Made by a program: the position numbers and the translations under genes. A model generated the notes under the pieces. It worked only from the letters and a program-made list of their open reading frames with translations, did not search any database and was not told where the DNA came from. Shown one piece after another: positions 1-4,063 of a stretch of DNA of 5,879 nt. Origin of the DNA: Armatimonadota bacterium (GTDB lineage Bacteria; Armatimonadota; JAAZEB01); contig DUUU01000553.1 of the NCBI GenBank assembly GCA_012841485.1, positions 1 through 5,879 on the forward strand, written 5' to 3'. Every line of letters begins with the position of its first letter. The stretch's first letter is position 1.

Positions 1-404
1 AACGCTCGCAGATCGCGCCGAACCGCTGGGCACGCTTCTATGAGCTCGAGACCAACCGGCCTCTCTACTTCACGAAGAAGTACGAGCTGGTCTATACCGA
101 CCACGACCTCCCGACGCACTACTCCTTCCAGGGAGAGTATGGCGTGCGCCGGTTCATCGCCACATATGAAGAGGTGAAGAAGAAAGGCCGCGAAGCGATC
201 CTGCGTGCGCGAGAGAGCACGCAGGAGCAGCGCGCGGCGCGCGCCAAGGCGCTCGCCCCACGGGTGGAGGCGGTGATCGCCTCTCAAGATCCCAAGGGGC
301 GCTGGCTGAACAAGGGCCGCATCGAGTGCGGCACCTTTGTCCGCAACCTGAACACCCTGAGCGAGTATCTTGAGATGGCAGGAAGTGCGCCCGCGGGCAA
401 GTGA
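1..404 (+). CDS. PL10-type pectate lyase-like protein, C-terminal part (5' end outside window)
   Basis: This is the last 133 residues of a plus-strand gene; codons are in frame from position 3 and the stop is TGA at 402-404. No start is visible in the window. The internal GTG at 144 is not a credible start, because good family sequence precedes it. The fragment opens with a RWARFYELETNRPLY-like block. This strongly resembles the WARFYeigTNRPiF block near the end of PL10 family pectate lyases, which cleave polygalacturonate by beta-elimination outside the cytoplasm or in the periplasm. After it come an HYSFQGEYG segment, a charged helix rich in Lys, Glu and Arg (about residues 60-90), and a final GRWLNKGRI...FVRNLNTLSEYLE block that also recalls these proteins. 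The catalytic core lies upstream and cannot be checked. The part after the first block is longer and more charged than in the standard enzymes I know, so this may be a divergent subfamily. The gene converges on the dehydratase operon across 148 bases. Family call fairly sure, activity unknown. Confidence 0.62.
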   Translation, partial: RSQIAPNRWARFYELETNRPLYFTKKYELVYTDHDLPTHYSFQGEYGVRRFIATYEEVKKKGREAILRARESTQEQRAARAKALAPRVEAVIASQDPKGRWLNKGRIECGTFVRNLNTLSEYLEMAGSAPAGK

Positions 405-441
405 GCACAGGGATCACGCTCTTCCGGCACCCGAAACGCCC

Positions 442-471
442 CCGGCCCTCTCCGCACGCGGGGAGGGCTGG
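442..471. terminator. GC-rich stem-loop between convergent genes
   Basis: A 12-bp stem is formed by 442-453 (CCGGCCCTCTCC) and 460-471, with the 6-base loop GCACGC and two G-T pairs. It lies 38 bases after the stop of the pectate-lyase-like gene and 82 bases beyond the stop of the minus-strand dehydratase gene, so it could end both transcripts. Neither side carries a T run, so it does not match a classical Rho-independent terminator. It could equally be an RNA-stabilising or REP-like palindrome. A second, weaker stem (GCCGGC at 495-500 and 508-513) lies nearby. I see nothing coding in 405-552. Confidence 0.4.
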
Positions 472-552
472 AGGCGGTTGCCACGTGCCGTGACGCCGGC
501 GCGTCCGGCCGGCGCGCATCCACCGAGGATGCTCTCTCGGAGGACTTGAGGG

Positions 553-1722
553 TTACCCCCGTGGGCAGGCCCCGATTTCACGCCGGCGGCCGATCATGAA
601 CTCGGCGTGCCCGAGAAGCTCCGAGCACGTGCGCTCGCCGTTGGCCACCGCCAGAACACGCTCGTAGATGCGCTGGCCCACCTCCTCGATGTTCTCCTCA
701 CCCGATAGGATCGTGCCGGCATCCAGGTCGATATTATCGGCCATGTGCCGCGAGGTCTCGGTGTTGCTGCAGACCTTGATCACGGGGGCCACGGGACAGC
801 CGGTTGGCGTGCCGCGCCCGGTGGTGAAGCAGATCACCTGGGCCCCGCCAGCCACCATGCCGATCATGGACGCGACATCGTGCCCCGGCGTATCCATGAC
901 GACGAGCCCCCGGCGGCTCGGGCGCTCTCCGAAGGCGACGACCTCGCGCACCGGGGAGGTTCCCCCTTTGCGAATGCAGCCAAGCGACTTCTCTTCCAGC
1001 GTGGTAAGCCCGCCGGCGATATTCCCGGGCGCGATGTAGACGCCTCCCGCGTGCTCCTCGAAGGAGCGGAATGCGCTCTCCTGCTGCTCCACGATGTTGA
1101 GGAGGCGCTCGCGCGTCTCCGCATCGACGCAGCGCCGCGCCAGGATCTGCTCCGCGCCGATGATCTCCGAGGTCTCCGAGAGGATCACCGTGCCCCCCGC
1201 TTCGACCAGTAGGTCGGCGGCGGCGCCCACGGCGGGGTTCGCCGAAAGCCCCGAGAAGGCATCCGAAGCGCCGCACTCCACCGCCAGGATCAACTCCTCG
1301 ACCGGCACCGGCTCTGGGCGCAGGCGCTCGATCTCCCGGGCAAAACCCTCCACGATCTCTCGCCCGTGGGCAATCGCGCGCGGCGTGCCCCCCTCCTCCT
1401 GGATATCCACCCGGGCCACCGGCTTGCCGCTTCCGGCAATGCCTTCCACCACCTTCTCCCCGGAGGCGGTCTCGCAGCCAAGCGTGACCACGAGAACGGC
1501 GGCCACATTCGGGTTGCGCCCCACGCCAACCAGCGTATACTCGAGGGCAGCGTTATCGCGGCCATCGAAGCTGCACCCATAGACGTGGGGAATGGCGACG
1601 GCCGGCAGCCCCTCTGCAATCGCGGTCGCCACCTGGTTGGCACAGATCACGGTCGGCATCACGAGGATATGGTTCCGAATGCCCGCCTGCCCGTCCGAGC
1701 GGCGGTAGCCTTGAAAGGTCAC
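553..1722 (-). CDS. UxaA-family dehydratase, large subunit (altronate dehydratase / sulfolactate sulfo-lyase type)
   Basis: This 389-residue protein is the catalytic half of a split UxaA-family lyase. These cytosolic, metal-dependent enzymes remove a group from C3 of a 2-hydroxy acid to give a 2-keto acid. Visible family blocks are: GYRRSDGQAGIRNH (5-18), PHVYGC (45-50), NPNVAAVLVVTLGCE (70-84), ECGASDAFSGLSANP (149-163), LSETSEIIGAE (181-191), GNIAGGLTTLEEKSLG (233-248), MDTPGHD (276-282), FTTGRGTPTGCPVAPVIKV (299-317) and NIDLDAGTIL (330-339). It ends GHAEF followed by a short basic tail. Length fits split large subunits of about 390 residues; E. coli UxaA is one chain of about 500. I chose GTG at 1722-1720 because AAGGAGGAG (minus strand, 1734-1726) sits just before it and the protein then begins exactly at the family's N-terminus. 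The longer reading from 1773 adds 17 unrelated residues. The start overlaps the small-subunit stop by 4 bases. Substrate unresolved: altronate, (R)-sulfolactate or another hydroxy acid. Confidence 0.9.
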   Translation of the reverse strand: MTFQGYRRSDGQAGIRNHILVMPTVICANQVATAIAEGLPAVAIPHVYGCSFDGRDNAALEYTLVGVGRNPNVAAVLVVTLGCETASGEKVVEGIAGSGKPVARVDIQEEGGTPRAIAHGREIVEGFAREIERLRPEPVPVEELILAVECGASDAFSGLSANPAVGAAADLLVEAGGTVILSETSEIIGAEQILARRCVDAETRERLLNIVEQQESAFRSFEEHAGGVYIAPGNIAGGLTTLEEKSLGCIRKGGTSPVREVVAFGERPSRRGLVVMDTPGHDVASMIGMVAGGAQVICFTTGRGTPTGCPVAPVIKVCSNTETSRHMADNIDLDAGTILSGEENIEEVGQRIYERVLAVANGERTCSELLGHAEFMIGRRREIGACPRG

Positions 1723-1734
1723 GCGCTCCTCCTT
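1719..1734 (-). promoter_or_regulatory. Ribosome site and GTGA overlap coupling the two dehydratase subunits
   Basis: AAGGAGGAG (1734-1726, minus strand) lies within the end of the small-subunit gene and precedes the GTG at 1722-1720. The small-subunit TGA stop (1721-1719) shares two bases with that GTG, giving a 4-base GTGA overlap. This layout supports translational coupling and fixes the start of the large subunit. Confidence 0.65.
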
Positions 1735-2006
1735 CGCCCGCGGATCGCCTCCATGTTGTGGACGTGGACGCAATCGCCCGGAAGCACTTCGCCAGTCGTC
1801 CGGCCGATCACCTCGCCATACTTCACCACCTGGTCGCCGGCGCGAAGCGCCGTGAGGGCCACCTTGTGCCCCCGAGGAACCGCCTCTCTTGCCGCGAGCG
1901 TGATCTCCTCGCCCGAACCAGAGACGCGGACCTCCTCGTCCGGGGCGACGGCTTCCACGGCGGTCGCCACATTGTCGTGAGGATCGATTCGGATAGCTCG
2001 TTTCAC
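1719..2006 (-). CDS. UxaA-family dehydratase, small subunit (SAF domain)
   Basis: This 95-residue protein is the partner of the large dehydratase subunit and corresponds to the N-terminal SAF domain of one-chain altronate dehydratase. Recognisable blocks are DNVATAV (11-17), VPRGHKVAL (43-51), VVKYGEVIG (60-68) and GDCVHVHNME (77-86). The last matches the conserved HVHxHN-type region, with His81 and His83 as likely functional residues. I chose GTG at 2006-2004: GGAG lies 6 bases upstream in GGAGAAGGAAGTG, and the protein then starts directly with the family's KxIxIDPxDNVA opening. A longer open frame reaching 2393 is only the antisense shadow of the permease. Both ends overlap their neighbours by a GTGA tetranucleotide, so translation is probably coupled across all three genes. 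The protein alone does not tell altronate dehydratase (UxaA N-terminus) from sulfolactate sulfo-lyase (SuyA) or other family members. Confidence 0.88.
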   Translation of the reverse strand: MKRAIRIDPHDNVATAVEAVAPDEEVRVSGSGEEITLAAREAVPRGHKVALTALRAGDQVVKYGEVIGRTTGEVLPGDCVHVHNMEAIRGRRRSA

Positions 2007-2016
2007 TTCCTTCTCC
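2003..2016 (-). promoter_or_regulatory. Ribosome site and GTGA overlap coupling permease and small subunit
   Basis: On the minus strand GGAGAAGGAA runs directly into the GTG at 2006-2004, with GGAG 6 bases from the start. The permease TGA stop (2005-2003) overlaps the GTG in a GTGA tetranucleotide, the same design as the next junction downstream. Confidence 0.6.
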
Positions 2017-3709
2017 AGGTTCCGAAGCCTGCCAGGACGAGCCAGCCGCCCGCTCCGAGAGGCCAGGCCGCGGGGAAAAGAGGCACCAGCGCGGCGAGGC
2101 CCGGCAGAAGGCTCGCCTGCAGGTAGGTCAGCACGCTGATCGCCAGCAGGAAAGCCAGGCTGTGCCAGACAGTCCGGCGCAGGATCTCGCTCTCGCGTCC
2201 GGCAAGGCCTACCGCAGCGGTGGCCACGGCGATCGATTGGGGCGAGATCATCTTGCCGGTCACCCCGCCAGTGGTGTTGGCCGCCACTGCCAGAACGGGA
2301 TCCATGCCGATCTCCCGGGCGGCGGATGCCTGCAAGTTGCCAAAAAGCGCGTTGGCCGAGGTATCGCTCCCGGTGATGAAGACGCCGATCCACCCCAGCA
2401 CCGGCGAGAGGAAGGGATAGAAGCTCCCCGTCTCCGTCAGCGCCATTGCCATGGCGGTGCTCATGCCGGAGTAGTTCGCGATGAACGCGAACGCGAGCAC
2501 GGCCATGATGGTGATCAGCGGGAAGGCGAGCGTGCGGAGGGTCTCAACAAAGAGGCGCGCGCTCTTGGCCGGGGGCACGCGCTGCAACGCCAGGGTGATC
2601 ACCGCGGCCAGGAAAATGGGCGTTCCGGCCGCCGAAAGCCAGTTCAGCTTGAAGATGACCGCGCTAGGCGCCTCCGCCCCCGCGGCCATGAACGCCTCGT
2701 GCAACCCCGGGAAGGGGATCCGCACGCTGACGCTCTCCAGCAGGCGCGCCACCGGCCGGACGCTCCAGAGGGCGATCAGAAGCGTGAGCAGGAGGAACGG
2801 CGTCCACGCGCGCACGAGCTGGACCCGGCTCCACCGGCCGGCGTGGTAGGTCGCGGGCGGCTCCTCGGGGAAGCGCCACGCGGTGCGCGGGCGCCAAACG
2901 CGCAGCAAGAGCACCAGCGCGGCCAGCGACCCCAGTGAGGCGAGGATCGCCGGCAGGTAGGGTCCAAGCTGGTGCGCGGTCCACCATTGGATCCCCGCGA
3001 AGGTGGCACCGCTCAGGACCACCGCGGGCGCCACCTCCATCACGCCCCGCCAGCCCGCCATCACGAAGACGAGCCAGGCGGGCACGATGAAAGAGAGGAG
3101 CAGGAGCTGGTTGGCGATCACCCGGGCGATGGCCACGGGGCTGAGGCCGGTCACCTCCCCGGCGGCGAGGACTGGGATGCCGAGCGCGGCGAACGCCACC
3201 GGCACGGTGTTCGCGATGAGGCAGATGCTCGCCGCGTAGAGCGGCCGGAAGCCGAGGCCCACCAGCATGGCGCCCGAGATCGCCACGGGAGTGCCAAAGC
3301 CGGCCGCGCCCTCCAGGAACGCCCCGAAGGAGAAGGCGATGATCAGCGCCTGGAGCCGGCGGTCATCGGTCACCGAGGCGATGGAATCGCGGATCACCGC
3401 GAACAGCCCCGTATGCACGGTGATCTGGTAGAGGAAAACGGCCGCGACCACAATCCACCCGATGGGGAAGAGGCCATACAGCGCGCCGTATACCCCCGAG
3501 AGCACCGCCAGCGCGGGAGGCATGCCAAAGACGCCCACGGCAACCACCAGCGCGGTGAGAGCGGTGATCAGGCCGGCCAGGTGGCCACGCACGCGCAACA
3601 GCGTCAGCAGGGCGAAGAAGACGAGCACGGGCGCCGCGGCAGCGAGGGCGGCCAGCGCCACGCTGCCGAAAGGGTTTGGGTTCTGCAGCCAGAGATCGGT
3701 GTGTGACAT
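2003..3709 (-). CDS. lctP: LctP/LldP-family hydroxy-acid (L-lactate type) permease
   Basis: This 568-residue integral membrane protein belongs to the lactate permease family, which imports small 2-hydroxy monocarboxylates such as lactate and glycolate with protons. The match to E. coli LldP (551 residues) runs end to end: an N-terminal LWLQNPNP-like opening, FGAFLEGAAGFGTPVAI (128-144), a PLYAASICLIANTVPVAF block (156-173), RAWTPFLLL (300-308), FAFIANYSGMS (407-417), TGSDTSANALFG (447-458) and AANTTGGVTGKMISPQSIA (476-494). About twelve or more hydrophobic helices are visible. The C-terminus carries an extra hydrophobic stretch (about 536-563) ending in WRRK, beyond what I recall of E. coli LldP. 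Start ATG at 3709-3707 has GGAGAGG (3718-3724, minus strand) at suitable spacing; an ATG 10 codons upstream would add MWREKGEART and lie across this ribosome site. It is the first gene of the operon, and its stop overlaps the small dehydratase subunit start, so the carrier probably brings in that enzyme's substrate or a related acid. Confidence 0.93.
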   Translation of the reverse strand: MSHTDLWLQNPNPFGSVALAALAAAAPVLVFFALLTLLRVRGHLAGLITALTALVVAVGVFGMPPALAVLSGVYGALYGLFPIGWIVVAAVFLYQITVHTGLFAVIRDSIASVTDDRRLQALIIAFSFGAFLEGAAGFGTPVAISGAMLVGLGFRPLYAASICLIANTVPVAFAALGIPVLAAGEVTGLSPVAIARVIANQLLLLSFIVPAWLVFVMAGWRGVMEVAPAVVLSGATFAGIQWWTAHQLGPYLPAILASLGSLAALVLLLRVWRPRTAWRFPEEPPATYHAGRWSRVQLVRAWTPFLLLTLLIALWSVRPVARLLESVSVRIPFPGLHEAFMAAGAEAPSAVIFKLNWLSAAGTPIFLAAVITLALQRVPPAKSARLFVETLRTLAFPLITIMAVLAFAFIANYSGMSTAMAMALTETGSFYPFLSPVLGWIGVFITGSDTSANALFGNLQASAAREIGMDPVLAVAANTTGGVTGKMISPQSIAVATAAVGLAGRESEILRRTVWHSLAFLLAISVLTYLQASLLPGLAALVPLFPAAWPLGAGGWLVLAGFGTWRRK

Positions 3710-3717
3710 AGTTCTCG

Positions 3718-3727
3718 CCTCTCCTTT
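3718..3727 (-). promoter_or_regulatory. Ribosome binding site of the permease gene
   Basis: On the minus strand this reads AAAGGAGAGG, with the final GAGG 8 bases before the ATG at 3709-3707. It decides between that ATG and the in-frame ATG at 3739-3737, which would place this purine-rich site inside the coding region. No other strong site lies before the upstream ATG. Confidence 0.6.
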
Positions 3728-3964
3728 CTCTCTCCACACGCGGCAATCCTGGCCTGACGCTCACGGTTAGGCGGCAACCGAGGGGGGGATAATCTCGTCG
3801 TACACCTTTGGGGAGCCGGGATTCCGAGGCGATCTGAAGCATCGCTGCCTACCGCAACCCGGCGCGAGGAGATTCTATTGCCGCGCTGCTTGCGAGCGAA
3901 GCCCTGCCGGGCTGGGCTAGCCTGGACCCGCGGGTAACCGGTGCTGGCGGTGGGCTGGGATGGG

Positions 3965-3981
3965 AAGCCCCGAAGGGGCTT
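3965..3981 (+). terminator. Terminator-like hairpin upstream of the amidase gene
   Basis: AAGCCCC (3965-3971), a 3-base GAA loop and GGGGCTT (3975-3981) form a perfect 7-bp GC-rich stem, followed by only one further T (3982). The T tract is too short for a strong intrinsic terminator. No recognised plus-strand gene ends upstream, so if functional it would end a short leader or small RNA, or act as attenuation or 5' leader structure. Confidence 0.35.
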
Positions 3982-3993
3982 TGCTCAGAAGCA

Positions 3994-4016
3994 GCGCGGA
4001 GCTTCTAGCTCCGCGC
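3994..4016. other. Perfect 10-bp hairpin in the amidase leader
   Basis: GCGCGGAGCT (3994-4003) and AGCTCCGCGC (4007-4016) pair perfectly around the 3-base loop TCT. The hairpin ends 47 bases before the GTG start of the amidase gene. An alternative 6-bp stem, AGAAGC (3987-3992) with GCTTCT (4001-4006), uses part of the same bases, so the two structures exclude each other. The longer stem is far more stable. No T tract follows. Confidence 0.5.
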
Positions 4017-4063
4017 GCGAGCCGGGATCTCCCTTATTCTCGGAATCCCATTTGGGGGATGCA

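Larger units (their letters stand above)
3818..4049. repeat. 11-bp inverted repeat about 210 bases apart, with flanking 7-bp direct repeat
   Basis: GGGATTCCGAG at 3818-3828 is the exact reverse complement of CTCGGAATCCC at 4039-4049. Just outside the arms, TTTGGGG occurs in the same direction at 3807-3813 (4 bases from the left arm) and 4051-4057 (1 base from the right arm). Inverted ends with a flanking direct repeat are the layout of a small non-coding mobile element (MITE-like) of about 232 bp. The unequal spacing to the direct repeats argues against a clean insertion. A pair of operator sites serving the two divergent units is another possibility. The repeat is certain, its meaning is not. 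Confidence 0.45.
3710..4063. other. Divergent intergenic region with several hairpins, no convincing gene
   Basis: These 354 bases separate the minus-strand permease operon from the plus-strand amidase gene and should hold the promoters of both. I could not find a convincing -35/-10 pair on either strand. The region contains: a short stem at 3764-3780, a seven-G run at 3782-3788, a 5-bp stem at 3900-3913, the palindromes GGCTAGCC (3915-3922) and ACCCGCGGGT (3926-3935), two strong hairpins (3965-3981 and 3994-4016), and an 11-bp inverted repeat joining 3818-3828 with 4039-4049. Hairpin density rises toward the amidase gene, suggesting a structured 5' leader there. Confidence 0.6.

Noticed and set aside
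668..1582. Several plus-strand open frames across the large dehydratase gene
   Set aside because: They are shadows of the minus-strand gene with no recognisable protein features.
2007..2393. Upstream extension of the small dehydratase subunit
   Set aside because: These codons are the permease gene read in another frame. The family N-terminus and ribosome site place the start at 2006.
3788..3793. GATAAT as a plus-strand -10 element
   Set aside because: No acceptable -35 lies 15-19 bases upstream, and it is about 270 bases from the gene.
3363..3842. Minus-strand 159-codon frame reaching into the intergenic region
   Set aside because: It overlaps the permease N-terminus in another frame and has an Arg-rich composition with no recognisable domain.
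3872..3900. TAGAAT (3877-3872) with TTCGCT (3900-3895) as a minus-strand promoter for the permease operon
   Set aside because: The -10 is good and the spacing is 17, but the -35 matches the consensus at only three positions, so it is not better than chance in this region.
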